Of a stretch of DNA of 64,000 bases, positions 42,129 to 52,360 are shown piece by piece. The notes under the pieces were generated by a model, which saw only the letters and a list, made by a program, of their open reading frames with translations, was not told the DNA's origin and ran no database searches. Source of the stretch: Chitinophaga skermanii (GTDB taxonomy: Bacteria > Bacteroidota > Bacteroidia > Chitinophagales > Chitinophagaceae); NCBI RefSeq assembly GCF_003259335.1, contig NZ_QLLL01000001.1:528406-592405 (forward strand), given 5' to 3'. Made by a program: the position numbers and the translations under genes. Positions within the stretch are counted from its first letter, which is position 1, and every line of letters starts with the position of its first letter.

Positions 42129-44516
42129 TTAAAATCCGATCCTATTTTCTTCTTCGGTTCGCACGCGTTGTTTAGCTTTTAGTGTTGATTTACCGAAGTT
42201 GTAAACAATACTTATGCCTGCGCGGCGGTTCGCATTGTAATGTGTTAAACGGTTATTAATAATTTGTTGCTCGCGGAAGGTGAGCGTTACTTGGTAATTG
42301 TCGAATATATCGTAGTAATTCAACTTTACCATTAACTTATTATCTAGGAACGATTTGGAAACGGCTACATCAATGCTACTGTATTGTTGCATGCGGTAAA
42401 GACTATTCCCATAAGGCGATTGATACAAGTATCGCAGTTCGAAGGTGAAGCTTTTAGGTAAAGTAAATACCTGGGTACCATTGAGCCTGAAATCGTAATT
42501 GGGTATAGCATACACTTGATCCAAATACGGGAACTTCTCCTTTTTATAGTTGAGCTGCAAATTGTGTTGCATTCTCCACCATTTCGTTACTCTCAAAGGT
42601 ACACTTGTTTCAATGGTAATAAACTCGGTGTATGGAAAATTCTTACCTAAATACTGCAATTCATTCGTTACAGTATCATACAATGGATACCTACCCATTA
42701 CATCAAATTCTTTGCCGATATTCATACTTACAAACCACGATTTTACCGCGTACGAAAGGTTGATAGTATGGGTAGTTGAAGGTTGTAAGTAGGGGTTGCC
42801 TACAAAGAAGTTAAGCGGACTGTTATAAAACCTAAAGGGGTTTAGTTGTGCAAATACCGGTCGCGTCATCCTGGCAGCATAAGAAAAGCTTACTTGCTGC
42901 TGTGCTTGCAATTGGTACGACAAACTAATGCTAGGCAATAACCGGGTAAAATTGCGCTCCGTGATGTTTTTTGTTGTGATGGCATTGGCTGCCGATTGCG
43001 TGTTTTCAACCCGGAGACCTACGCTGTATTGTAATTTACCCAATTTCCTTTCATACGATACGTACCCGGCATGCACATATTCATTGTAATTAAAGCGGTT
43101 TGTACGACCGCTATCCACTACGAAATTCTTTTCCACATTTAAGGTATCATAACGAAGATCATTTTTAGTGATATTGGCAGCATAGCGTCCACCGAACCTT
43201 AAGGTGCCTTGGAACAAGGGGCGATTAACATCTACTTGTGCACTAGTGATACTTATATCATTTTGCAGCTTGGTTTTCCACTGTGTTAGCAGGGCTTTGG
43301 TAAAGTCGTTGTAATGCTGGAAATCTTCTGTTTGTTTTGATGTGGCCTGCATGCGATTACCTAGGAACTGGATGTTGGTTTGGCCAATATGGCCGGTATA
43401 GTTTAGGTTAAATGTATTGTTCGTGTTTTGTGGTAATGCTAGGTTAAAGCTATGCGATACATCTAGCAAAGTGGTTTTTGCCGCATTGGTTGTACTTAGC
43501 ATACTGCGGGCACCTGTTTCACGGTCGGTATTGTTGCGCCGCCAAGAGAATTCTACTTGGTGGTTTTTGTTGATCGTGTATTCTGTTCCTACTAAAAAGT
43601 TGAGGTTGTTGTTGTGGTAGGATACGTTGTTGGTTGTACTCATCCAATTCGTATTGGCCAATTGTTGGTAAGCGTTATAGCGGTACAAGGTGGTGCCGAG
43701 GGTATACCCAATTCTACCGGTATATACGAACTTCGGGGTTTTATACGTAAGGCTTGTGTACCCTTCAGCAAAGCTGGCTGCATTTTGTTGCAGGTAAATG
43801 TTGGCTGTACCTTGTAAACCCAAGGTAGCATCGCGCTTTAGTTTAATATCAATAATGCCCTTGTATTCACCATCATACCGGGCACTCGGTTGTGCTATTA
43901 CCTCGATCGACTGTATACTATTGGGAGGTAAACCGCTAAGGTATTGTTCAATTTCCCCGGGCGTTAACACCAACGGTTTGCCATCAATGAAAATCGTGGG
44001 CGTATTACGCCCCGAAATTTGCAAGGCCCCGTCGGTGCCCCTGGTGATACCCGGAATTTTCGTTAACACATCGAAGGCATTCATCGAAGTATTGTATAAA
44101 GCATTGTTGGCCACGCTTATAGTTAGTTTGTCGGCTTGTAGGGACTGGGTAGGGCGACTGCCGCTAACGGAAACAGTACCGAGTTGCTGGGTATTAGGAA
44201 CGAGGAAAATGGTACCGAGATTAGATTGGGCGGAGGAGAGGATATGGAATTCGGTATATTTTCGTTCGTACCCCAATACGGTTGCCAGTACATAGTACCT
44301 ACCGGGCGCAACGTTCGTTAAACTAAAAGCACCGGCCGAGTCGCTTACTTGTCCTTTTACGAGGCTGGAATCTTCTTTTTTCAATAGGCTAATTGTAACA
44401 TATCCTACTTCGCTTTTCGTTCGTTCATCGGCTACTTTTCCTTGCAGGGTAACCTGCGCAAAAATATTGCATGGTAACAAAAACGCGAGGCAGGCAATCA
44501 TAGAGATGCGCGGCAT
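42129..44516 (-). CDS. Outer-membrane beta-barrel family protein (OMP_b-brl_3 type)
   Basis: A 795-residue relative of TonB-dependent receptors. Signal peptide (LAFLLPCNIFAQ), carboxypeptidase-regulatory-like domain (about 22-105: DSAGAFSLTNVAPGRYYVLA), a plug-like domain (about 115-225: AFDVLTKIPGITRGTDG, GRNTPTIFIDGKPL, SIQSIEVIAQPSARYDGEYKG) and a barrel from about 235 to the end (VYNFGKST then a charged tail). This layout is typical of the Bacteroidota outer membrane protein beta-barrel family 3; many lack a clear TonB box and their cargo is unknown. The membrane-sensor AraC gene lies 122 bp upstream on the same strand. Confidence 0.88.
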   Translation of the reverse strand: MPRISMIACLAFLLPCNIFAQVTLQGKVADERTKSEVGYVTISLLKKEDSSLVKGQVSDSAGAFSLTNVAPGRYYVLATVLGYERKYTEFHILSSAQSNLGTIFLVPNTQQLGTVSVSGSRPTQSLQADKLTISVANNALYNTSMNAFDVLTKIPGITRGTDGALQISGRNTPTIFIDGKPLVLTPGEIEQYLSGLPPNSIQSIEVIAQPSARYDGEYKGIIDIKLKRDATLGLQGTANIYLQQNAASFAEGYTSLTYKTPKFVYTGRIGYTLGTTLYRYNAYQQLANTNWMSTTNNVSYHNNNLNFLVGTEYTINKNHQVEFSWRRNNTDRETGARSMLSTTNAAKTTLLDVSHSFNLALPQNTNNTFNLNYTGHIGQTNIQFLGNRMQATSKQTEDFQHYNDFTKALLTQWKTKLQNDISITSAQVDVNRPLFQGTLRFGGRYAANITKNDLRYDTLNVEKNFVVDSGRTNRFNYNEYVHAGYVSYERKLGKLQYSVGLRVENTQSAANAITTKNITERNFTRLLPSISLSYQLQAQQQVSFSYAARMTRPVFAQLNPFRFYNSPLNFFVGNPYLQPSTTHTINLSYAVKSWFVSMNIGKEFDVMGRYPLYDTVTNELQYLGKNFPYTEFITIETSVPLRVTKWWRMQHNLQLNYKKEKFPYLDQVYAIPNYDFRLNGTQVFTLPKSFTFELRYLYQSPYGNSLYRMQQYSSIDVAVSKSFLDNKLMVKLNYYDIFDNYQVTLTFREQQIINNRLTHYNANRRAGISIVYNFGKSTLKAKQRVRTEEENRIGF

Positions 44517-44638
44517 AAAATCGTTTTCAGCAAACGTATGGGATAGCGGCTTTCTTGGGGTCTGATCTTATAGAAATGCACGTCCTGATTTATAATATAG
44601 GACGGTGATTGGAATTGATTGTGTTGGAAATGAGTGTG

Positions 44639-45715
44639 TTATAGTTTATTTGCTTGTTCTTTAAAACCAGCTGGTGTGGCACCTGTCATCTTTTTAAAAG
44701 CGGCGTAAAAGGTGCTTTTGGAGTTGAAGCCTACCTCGTAACCAATGGCTTCGAAGGTAAGGCGGTCGTCCTGCGCAATTAATTTGCATGCTTCTTCTAC
44801 CCTGTATTCGTTCATGAACGTGGTGAAGCTTTTTTGCAAGTTATCGTTGAGGAATTGGGAGAGTTGGTGGGAAGAGATGTTCATCAATTTAGCCACCTCG
44901 CTTATTTTCAAATTAGGATCTTTATGAATGCCTTGGGTAGCTAATAAATGGAAGAGTTTTTCTTTCAAACCCGAAGCCGCCACCTCGTCAATTTTCTTCT
45001 TCCCATTCCCTTTCGCTTGGTTCGCTTCACCCCCACTCAAAATATTCCCGATGCTAGCCCGCTGGAAATAGAAAAACAAGGTGAGGTACAACAAGAAGGT
45101 AAACATAATAGCGCCGCTGATATAGTACCGGATAGCTACAAGGTTATACATCGACAAATCATATACTACTTTCACCGCTAAGTTGGCAAGAAAAAGCAAT
45201 AACCAAAATTGCTCGGTTGCTTGTAAAGGGCGCGACCTTGTAAAGAAGGTTTTCATCACCGGCCACAAAACAACACCCGAGGCAAGTATAAACCCAGCCC
45301 AAACGAGGTAAATCACCTGTATAACCCCGTTATTCCAAAATGCCCGGTTGGTATCGTAAGGAAGAAAGATATTGATGGCTAGCATGCTTACAATTAAACA
45401 TGCCCAAGTAAGTTGCCAACTTTTCGGAATGCTTGTTTTTTGCTGCATGGCTGCCCGGTAAAAGTAATACAGCGCAGGTCCAATAAATAGGCAGGCCGAT
45501 AACCCAATTTGTGCATATACTTTCGGCATTTGCGGGTTAAAGTACAAGAACACCGATTTGGCAACACGGATACTGATCATTAACAACAAAACCCCCAGCA
45601 GCCGAGCTGCTAATGAGTGTGTACGCTTACTAACGAGCAAGTACGTACTTAGTACCAACCCGTTAAAGGCGCCGAGCAAGCTCACGAACGACACTATTTG
45701 TTGCATGAAATTCAT
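44639..45715 (-). CDS. AraC-family regulator with N-terminal membrane domain
   Basis: A 358-residue one-component regulator. Seven hydrophobic helices fill about residues 5-220, followed by a short linker (GEANQAKGNGKKKIDE) and a C-terminal AraC double helix-turn-helix (about 255-355: LKISEVAKLMNISSHQLSQFL, FEAIGYEVGFNSKSTFYAAFKKMTGATPAGF). The pattern NISSHQLSQFLND is typical of the membrane-bound AraC group of Bacteroidota. It should sense an envelope or membrane signal and act on DNA from the membrane. It may control the barrel protein next to it or the phosphatase-receptor pair. Confidence 0.88.
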   Translation of the reverse strand: MNFMQQIVSFVSLLGAFNGLVLSTYLLVSKRTHSLAARLLGVLLLMISIRVAKSVFLYFNPQMPKVYAQIGLSACLFIGPALYYFYRAAMQQKTSIPKSWQLTWACLIVSMLAINIFLPYDTNRAFWNNGVIQVIYLVWAGFILASGVVLWPVMKTFFTRSRPLQATEQFWLLLFLANLAVKVVYDLSMYNLVAIRYYISGAIMFTFLLYLTLFFYFQRASIGNILSGGEANQAKGNGKKKIDEVAASGLKEKLFHLLATQGIHKDPNLKISEVAKLMNISSHQLSQFLNDNLQKSFTTFMNEYRVEEACKLIAQDDRLTFEAIGYEVGFNSKSTFYAAFKKMTGATPAGFKEQANKL

Positions 45716-45749
45716 GCCCTGAATTTAATCAATATTTCAAATAAATGAA

Positions 45750-45779
45750 CATCCCGCCTAGCTTTCGCCGGGCGGGATG
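45750..45779 (-). terminator. GC-rich hairpin after the phosphatase gene
   Basis: CATCCCGCC (45750-45758) and GGCGGGATG (45771-45779) form a perfect 9-bp stem. The reverse-strand tail is only weakly T-rich, so termination is likely but not certain. Confidence 0.6.
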
Positions 45780-45807
45780 TTGTTAAAAAGAAACGCAATG
45801 TGTATGG

Positions 45808-46617
45808 TTACAGGGTATATTTTGCACGCAGTGTTTTCAATTCTTTTGGTCCTACGCCTAATTCTTTTTCGAAGAACTTTTCAAGCGAACCATATTTCTT
45901 TGTCAATTCTGCGAATGTAAGCTGGATGTATTTAGGCTTCAATTCCATGGCTTCTTTCACTTCGGCTTCACTCATGTTGGTGAATTGTTGTAAACCTTTG
46001 AACATGCGTGTGTTCATTTTTTCCAAGTAAACATTGCTGGCGGTGTAATCTGCTTCGATTGTACTTTGTGGTACTTGCAATGCATACAAAATAAGGGCTG
46101 TAGCAATACCGGTTCTATCGCGGCCACCAGTGCAATGGTACATAACAGCTTCATCTTTCGGCATAGCCAATAGGGTTTGGAAAAGCGGTTTGTACCTTTC
46201 TCCTAATGGTGCCACATTGCCATAGAACTTTTCGAGGAAGTTGCCTTCTTTAAGAATTTGCGCCATTTGTGCTGCGTTAGGAATACTATCGCTGCCTTGT
46301 GGGCACAATTGGTATTGCGTGTTTTGTGGCAAACGATCGGGTGCTGCTGCCGCTTCTGCTACGCCACGGAAATCGTACACGGTATGGATATTTCTACCGG
46401 CAACGGTATCTAAATCGGCATTGGTTAATTTACTAACGTCGGCCGAGCGGAATATTTTACCCCAAGCCACTGTTTTGCCTGTTGTGGTTTTGTAACCGCC
46501 AATATCTCGGAAGTTAACAGCTCCTTGTACGTGCACAAGGCGTTGCGTAGAATCGGCTAATTGTGCAAAAGCAAAACCCGGTATGAATAAAGCAAGCGAA
46601 AAGAATAATTTTTTCAT
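45808..46617 (-). CDS. Secreted tyrosine-protein/phosphoinositide-type phosphatase
   Basis: A 269-residue exported phosphatase. Signal peptide (LFFSLALFIPGFAFAQ) then RLVHVQGAVNFRDIGGYKT near the mature N-terminus, the family hallmark NFRDxGG, and the active-site loop YHCTGGRDRTGIATALIL (Cys at about residue 162), a Cys-x5-Arg loop with the HCxxGxDRTG form seen in the MptpB/LipA group, which acts on phosphotyrosine and phosphoinositides. The gene starts 18 bp after the interrupted TonB receptor, suggesting joint scavenging of a phosphorylated compound. That link is inference. Confidence 0.88.
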   Translation of the reverse strand: MKKLFFSLALFIPGFAFAQLADSTQRLVHVQGAVNFRDIGGYKTTTGKTVAWGKIFRSADVSKLTNADLDTVAGRNIHTVYDFRGVAEAAAAPDRLPQNTQYQLCPQGSDSIPNAAQMAQILKEGNFLEKFYGNVAPLGERYKPLFQTLLAMPKDEAVMYHCTGGRDRTGIATALILYALQVPQSTIEADYTASNVYLEKMNTRMFKGLQQFTNMSEAEVKEAMELKPKYIQLTFAELTKKYGSLEKFFEKELGVGPKELKTLRAKYTL

Positions 46618-46635
46618 GTGTTAATGGTTTGAATG

Positions 46636-49476
46636 TTATTTAATAATGTCCCAACGAATGCCTACTTGTCCACGGCTACCGTACCATTCGTTGCTCGTGA
46701 TGCGACGTTTATCGCCCATGTACACTTTCAGAGGTTCGTTCGTTAAGTTGTTCAACTCTGCAAACACGCGAATTTTTTTCGTTACGTTTACGGTTGCAGC
46801 AGCATCTACGGTAAAGTTTTTATCGGTATAGGTGTAGAAATTGGGACCTAGTTGCGTATTGATGCTTTCTACGCTGGCGCCACGGTAGTTACCGGCTAAG
46901 CGAATCATAACACCATTGCGTTCGTAGAATAGAATGCTGTTGAAAAGGTGTTTAGATTGGTTCGGTAAAGAGGTGGTATATGTGCCTGTTGGCTTCACTT
47001 CAGAGTTAATAAAAGTGTAGTTCAATTCAACGCCTATACCACTCAATACACCTGGCAAGAAATCGAACCGTTTGTTAATACCTGCTTCGAAACCCAGCAA
47101 CCAAGAATCGCTTAAGTTTTGTGCTTGTGTAAGTACGAAGTTTTGTCCTTCCGAAACATAGTTTACGCGGTTACTGAAAATCACGTTCTTGATGTTCTTG
47201 TAGAACACGCCACCCGATAATAAACCGATATTCGAGAAATAGTATTCACCCATTACATCGAAGTTGTGCGCGATGGTAGGCTTCAAATCGATGTTACCTT
47301 TTGTAACAGTGATGGGGTTCTTGGTATTGTCGATAGATTCACCCGGTGTTAAATCAGAGAAGTTCGGGCGAACGAATGACTTGGTGTAAGCGGCACGTAA
47401 ATTGGCATTGTCGTTCAATTTGTATTTCAAGTGCACCATCGGTAACAACACGTTGTAGTTGTTATTCACTGTTACGGGAGAAATGGTGGTAACAGCCGGT
47501 GTGCCCGCGGTAGCAGCTTTTGAACCGTGCAATTTGAAGGAGGTGTATTCATTTCAAACACCTGCAACAATTTTCAAGCGATCTGTTGCATCAATTTCGG
47601 CCATGGCGTAAGCAGCTGCAACATCTTCGGTACCATTGTAAATGTTGGTAGGATTTGTTTTAGGTGTTACGTTCATGAAACCGTTTTGACGTAAAGTGGC
47701 GGTATCGAATAATTGGAATAATTGGTTCTTGGTAATAGGGTCGATGGCAAATGCATCATGATTACCTTGCATGCCGGTGAAGTAACCGCCCGCCATTGGG
47801 AAATCTGTTCGATTTAAACTGCTTAATGGTAATAGGGCAGGTGAATTAGGTACTCCTAAAGATGCGGATGCCATGTATACCATATTCGAGCCATACATGC
47901 CGCTACGATCTTTATGACGGAATTTACCACCGAACTTCAAGTTTACTTTTGTATTTACTTGGTATTTCAAGTTTACTTGGGCGGTTTTGTCCTCCTCTTT
48001 CGTGTCGAGTTGAGCAATAACGAGTTGTTGTAACGTCAACTTCGTAGGGTCCATTACTTCGTTTGCATTCTTTAAACCTGCATCGAAGCCGAGCGGGTTG
48101 CCGCCAATACCGTCGGGAGAATCAAATCCCCAATAGCGCTTCCCATCAGAAGAAAAGTTATTGAATCCGCCTGTGATCTTTTGTTTGAAGGTAGCAATTG
48201 GTAATCCTTTATTACCATTGGTAGGCGGGGTTTCTAAGAAGTACTTCGTATAGTAATCGCTAATGGTCCAGTCTAATTTTACTTTGGGTGATAATTGGTG
48301 TTCACCACCTAATTCAGCACCATTTAACACGGTTTGATAATAGGAATAACGGTAATTGTATTGGTACTGGCTGTTGTTATAATCTACGTACGATTCATAT
48401 ACAGGTCGAATATCATTGAACTTATCCATCAATCCACGCACGAATAATTTATGGTTGGTATTGAAAGTATAATCGAAACCGATATTGGCGCCATATGTTT
48501 GGCGGGTACCCATGTAGCGTTTCAGCATGGTAGTGCTGATCGATTTTTGTTGGGTAGGATTTGTTAAACCTGTATTGTAAGCCACTTCAAAAGCGTCGGT
48601 GCCCCATTGGCGGTTCCAAACTGCCGCAGCCAACATTACACCTAGCTTGTTATGAAAGAAGCGGTCGCCATATACGATAGAGCCATTATAGGTACCATCT
48701 TTCGAGAAGGTATTATATCCACCTGCTGCGCTTACGTTTAATTGGCGTTTAGCTGGCGACGTACGCGTTATGAAGTTAATAGACCCACCAATAGCATCAC
48801 CTTCTAAATCGGGCGTTAAAGCCTTTGCTACTTGCACGTATTGGATCATTTCTGAGGGAACGGCATCCAATACCGAGTTACGAGAACCCATTACGTTGGC
48901 ACTTGGTAAACGGCTGCCATTAAACAAAATGGAGGTCCATGCGAAAGGCGTACCCCGTACAGTGGCGGCATCTGCTTCGCCATGGTAGCGAGCTACGGCC
49001 ACACCTTGCACACGTTGTACTGCTTCAGCTGCGTTTCTATCCGGTAGTTTACCAATGGCATCGGCTGCAATTACATCCATAATAGCGAGCGAATTGCGTT
49101 TAATGTTAAGGGCTTTAATGGTGGAAGGCGCCATGGTACCTTGGATCAATACCTCGCCTAATTGACCGGCAGGATTAATCTGTACAGTACCTGCGTCGAT
49201 AATGCCTTTTTTTACATCTACTTCCAAGGTTTTTGTTTCGTGGCCGATGTAAGATATGATGAGGTTAACTTTCCCAACTGTATTTGTATTCAACGTAAAT
49301 GCACCATTAAGATCTGTTGTGGTGCCGATTTTTGTGTTGGCCACCATAATAGTAGCGCCGGGAAGATGTCCTTCTTTACCCGTAACAACACCCTTCACTG
49401 TTTGTGCTTGGGCCGACATTATGGAGGCCGTTGCTACACAGGCGGTGATAGAAATTTTCTTAAAACCAGCAATCAT
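46636..49476 (-). pseudogene. TonB-dependent receptor interrupted by one in-frame TGA
   Basis: A receptor of about 946 codons: signal peptide (CVATASIMSAQAQ), carboxypeptidase-regulatory-like domain (about 27-105), plug (about 115-235: DAIGKLPDRNAAEAVQRVQG, TSILFNGSRLPS, VQVAKALTPDLEGDAIGGSI) and barrel ending GSRGQVGIRWDIIK. Codon 641 is TGA (47556-47554). The seven following codons and the whole 3' part (46636-47532) stay in the same frame and match the expected barrel, so no bases were lost or gained: one substitution, for example CGA to TGA in IVAGVxNEYTSF, explains it. A truncated protein would lack roughly the last third of the barrel. Divergent from a membrane-sensor AraC gene, upstream of the phosphatase. 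Confidence 0.85.
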
Positions 49477-49705
49477 GTTGATAAAATTTTCGACAAAGTT
49501 GAAGGAATGAGCGCCGCGGGTCGACCGTTTCGGTGTAACGATACGTTTGTACGTGAAAAGCGATGCAGGTGAACGTGACTTTGTTGTAAATCAATTTGTT
49601 ATTAAACGTTATCAAATTATTACCAAGCCTAAAAGTTGCTATGAAAAGTGTGGATTTAACCTTGGCGTAATACAGGATGTATATTTTAGTGGCAGATTCA
49701 GCCGT

Positions 49706-50851
49706 ATGATTTATGTAATTTCAATAGGTGCCTTCCAAGCTTTCGTGGCCACATTATTATTATGGCGAAACGAAGTGCGTGATAAAGCCGATGCATTGAT
49801 ATTGGTGTTATTAATGTGTATTGCTACACATTTAGGCATTAAATTTTACATCTACAGTTTTGTATCCGATGAACATGTGCGGATGCAGATGAATACATTT
49901 ATTGGGTTGTGTTATGGCCCACTGGCGTATTTATATGTGCGGAAGAAATTGCAACCCCAGTTAATCGTAGCCACTAAGTGGTATTTATTTTTACCTTTTC
50001 TGTTGGCTGCAATAGGCTATTCTACGGTTGTTTGCTTATTATATGCTTATACGCCTGTTGGGTATAAAGCACTCGCGTTGTACAACGATGTGTCTACTTG
50101 GATGTTAATTATATCAGGACTTATTTACCCTATTCTTATCTTAAAAAAGCAACCTCGTTTACAAGGAAAACAAGAACAACAGCTTGTTTTGCATATTGGT
50201 ATTTTATTATTGTCCGTAGGGATCATAGCCTGCGTTTTCCAAGTATATGGCATGGTTAGCAAGGCCGATTATACAACGAACTTGGTGTGTAGGAATATCT
50301 GCTATACACTACTTTCCATTATTTGTATTGATATCCTTCGCTATAAATATAAAGGAGTGGCCCAGCAAACGCAGTTGGAAGAAGTAGACGAAATGAAAGG
50401 TATGACAGGGGAAGAAGAAGTGTTGTCGCTACCAAGTGAACTACCCTTGTTGCCGACGAAAAAGACCATTCTTAACGAGTATTCTCACGCGGCTATTTTA
50501 GAGAAATTAGAATCCCATCTCGCCCAATCGCATTTGTATACCGATGCCAACCTCAGCTTAGATAAATTAGCAGAAGCTATCCAAGAAAGTAAATACCACG
50601 TGTCGGAAGCGTTGAATGCCTACGCTCATAAATCCTTCTACCAATATATCAACGAACACCGCGTAGCACATGCCGTTGAAATGATGACCCGCATTCAGCA
50701 AAAAGGCTTGCCGGTGAATATACTTGTGATTGCCTACGAATGTGGGTTTAAGGCAAAATCTTCTTTCAATACTTACTTCAAGAAAATAGTGGGCGATACA
50801 CCCAGCGCGTTTTTAGCCAAGCAAAAAAGTACGCAATTAGCGAAAGTATAG
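49706..50851 (+). CDS. AraC-family regulator with N-terminal membrane domain (second)
   Basis: A 381-residue one-component regulator of the same plan as the one at 44639: seven hydrophobic helices (about 1-215: MIYVISIGAFQAFVATLLLW...) and a C-terminal AraC domain (about 280-375: LSLDKLAEAIQESKYHVSEAL, VNILVIAYECGFKAKSSFNTYF, GDTPSAFLAKQ). The start at 49706 is chosen because it opens directly with the first helix; an extension of 53 codons upstream has no such features. It is divergent from the interrupted receptor gene (229 bp apart) and is the likely regulator of the receptor-phosphatase unit. Confidence 0.88.
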   Translation: MIYVISIGAFQAFVATLLLWRNEVRDKADALILVLLMCIATHLGIKFYIYSFVSDEHVRMQMNTFIGLCYGPLAYLYVRKKLQPQLIVATKWYLFLPFLLAAIGYSTVVCLLYAYTPVGYKALALYNDVSTWMLIISGLIYPILILKKQPRLQGKQEQQLVLHIGILLLSVGIIACVFQVYGMVSKADYTTNLVCRNICYTLLSIICIDILRYKYKGVAQQTQLEEVDEMKGMTGEEEVLSLPSELPLLPTKKTILNEYSHAAILEKLESHLAQSHLYTDANLSLDKLAEAIQESKYHVSEALNAYAHKSFYQYINEHRVAHAVEMMTRIQQKGLPVNILVIAYECGFKAKSSFNTYFKKIVGDTPSAFLAKQKSTQLAKV

Positions 50852-50935
50852 GCGTATGGGGATGTGTTTTCCACATCCGCTGATTGAACAGCGGGTGGCT
50901 TCCTTGTGTTTTACACATGGAACATTGTTTATCTC

Positions 50936-52072
50936 ATGAAGGAAGCCAAAAAAATACTTACCCGCCTCTTAGAAGCCGCCAATATTCATGTAAATGGGAG
51001 CAATCCTTGGGATATCCAGGTGCACGACGAAAGATTCTATCGCCAAGTATTGAGTCATGGTACCTTGGCCCTCGGCGAATCGTATATGGCGAAGTGGTGG
51101 GATTGTGCACAACTCGACGAACTCTTCACGAAAGTACTCATTGCCCACCTCGATACTTTTATTAAAGCCGATTTGAAGTTGAAATTGGAGATCTTCTGGG
51201 CGCGGGTTAGTAACCTTCAACGACCTTCCAAAGCCTACGAAGTAGGCGAACAACATTATGATATTGGCAACGACCTCTTCGAAGTAATGCTGGATAAGCG
51301 GTTAACATATACTTGTGCCTTTTGGCAGCATGCCCATACGCTCGATGAAGCACAAGCTTATAAACTCGATTTAAGCTGTAGGAAACTGCATTTACAACCC
51401 GGCATGCATGTACTCGATATTGGTTGTGGTTGGGGTAGCTTTGCCAAGTTTGCCGCGGAAAACTACGGCGTAAAAGTAACGGGTATTACTATTTCTAAAG
51501 AACAAGCAGCCTTTGCCCAGGATGCCTGCAAAGGATTACCTGTAGATATTCAGCTGATGGATTACCGCTTGCTAACAGGGCAATACGATGCCATAGCGTC
51601 GCTGGGTATGTTTGAACATGTGGGGTACAAGAATTACCGCCAGTATATGCAAGTTGCACACCAATGTTTAAAAGATGATGGACTGTTTCTCCTTCACACC
51701 ATCGGGGGCAATCATCCGGCCATGTTTACCGATGCATGGTTGAATAAGTATATTTTTCCAAATGCCATGATACCCACGATGCCATTAATTGATGAGGCAA
51801 TGGAGGGATTATTTATTATGGAACATTGGCAAAATTTCGGTACAGATTACGATAAAACCTTGATGGCATGGTATGGGAATGTGGTAACGCACTGGCCGGC
51901 ATTATCGGCAAAGTACAGCGAAACGTTTTTTAGGATGTGGTCGTACTACTTATTATCCTGCGCGGGATCGTTTCGAGCGCGGAACAGCCAGTTGTGGCAA
52001 TTGGTGTTATCGAAGAACGGGATACGGGGTGGATATGCAGTACAGCCTCAAAAGCATGTGCAAGTGGTGTAA
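50936..52072 (+). CDS. cfa: Cyclopropane-fatty-acyl-phospholipid synthase
   Basis: Transfers a methylene from S-adenosylmethionine to the double bond of unsaturated fatty acids in membrane phospholipids, a change linked to stationary phase and stress. N-terminal lipid-binding domain (about 1-90), then EQHYDIGNDLFEVMLDKRLTYTCAFW, the SAM-binding loop LDIGCGWGSFAKFAAENYG and GMFEHVGYKNY, all typical of CFA synthases. 378 residues is normal. The start MKEAKK at 50936 is chosen over an in-frame ATG 10 codons upstream. Only 84 bp separate it from the AraC gene; a weak hairpin lies between (GGATGTG/CACATCC near 50858-50877). Confidence 0.94.
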   Translation: MKEAKKILTRLLEAANIHVNGSNPWDIQVHDERFYRQVLSHGTLALGESYMAKWWDCAQLDELFTKVLIAHLDTFIKADLKLKLEIFWARVSNLQRPSKAYEVGEQHYDIGNDLFEVMLDKRLTYTCAFWQHAHTLDEAQAYKLDLSCRKLHLQPGMHVLDIGCGWGSFAKFAAENYGVKVTGITISKEQAAFAQDACKGLPVDIQLMDYRLLTGQYDAIASLGMFEHVGYKNYRQYMQVAHQCLKDDGLFLLHTIGGNHPAMFTDAWLNKYIFPNAMIPTMPLIDEAMEGLFIMEHWQNFGTDYDKTLMAWYGNVVTHWPALSAKYSETFFRMWSYYLLSCAGSFRARNSQLWQLVLSKNGIRGGYAVQPQKHVQVV

Positions 52073-52243
52073 ATGTACTTACTGCGGCAATGGGTCATTA
52101 CTGCCACGTAACTTTAGTTAGGAAGGCCGCCTTGTTGCTTGGTGATTTCTTTACATGTATATATCCCCGTTTGTCATATAAATTTCCGTTACATGAAAAA
52201 TTGACTTTTACACAATTACCCCAAATTCTCGAATTGATACCAT

Positions 52244-52278
52244 AAAAAGGTCGGCACTAGGGTGTTCGGCCTTTTTTC
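52244..52278 (+). terminator. Terminator downstream of cfa
   Basis: AAAAAGGTCG (52244-52253) pairs with CGGCCTTTTT (52267-52276), one wobble, then T. It lies 170 bp after the cfa stop, so the transcript would have a long untranslated end with no gene visible in it. Confidence 0.65.
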
Positions 52279-52360
52279 TTACCAAATATTTTGGAACCTT
52301 CCAATTTTTCCGTTTAGTAAAACCTTTTTAATTTCACCCTAACCACTAAATTACTCTACT

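Noticed and set aside
43798..44295. 165-codon frame antisense to the barrel protein gene
   Set aside because: Shadow of a well-supported gene, no independent features.
47533..47553. Frameshift as cause of the split receptor
   Set aside because: Both parts are in the same frame, separated by exactly seven sense codons and one stop, so a substitution explains it fully.
47554..47556. TGA read as selenocysteine in the TonB receptor
   Set aside because: The position lies in a barrel strand where homologues would have an ordinary residue; no selenocysteine insertion hairpin was sought with success and no sel gene is in the window.
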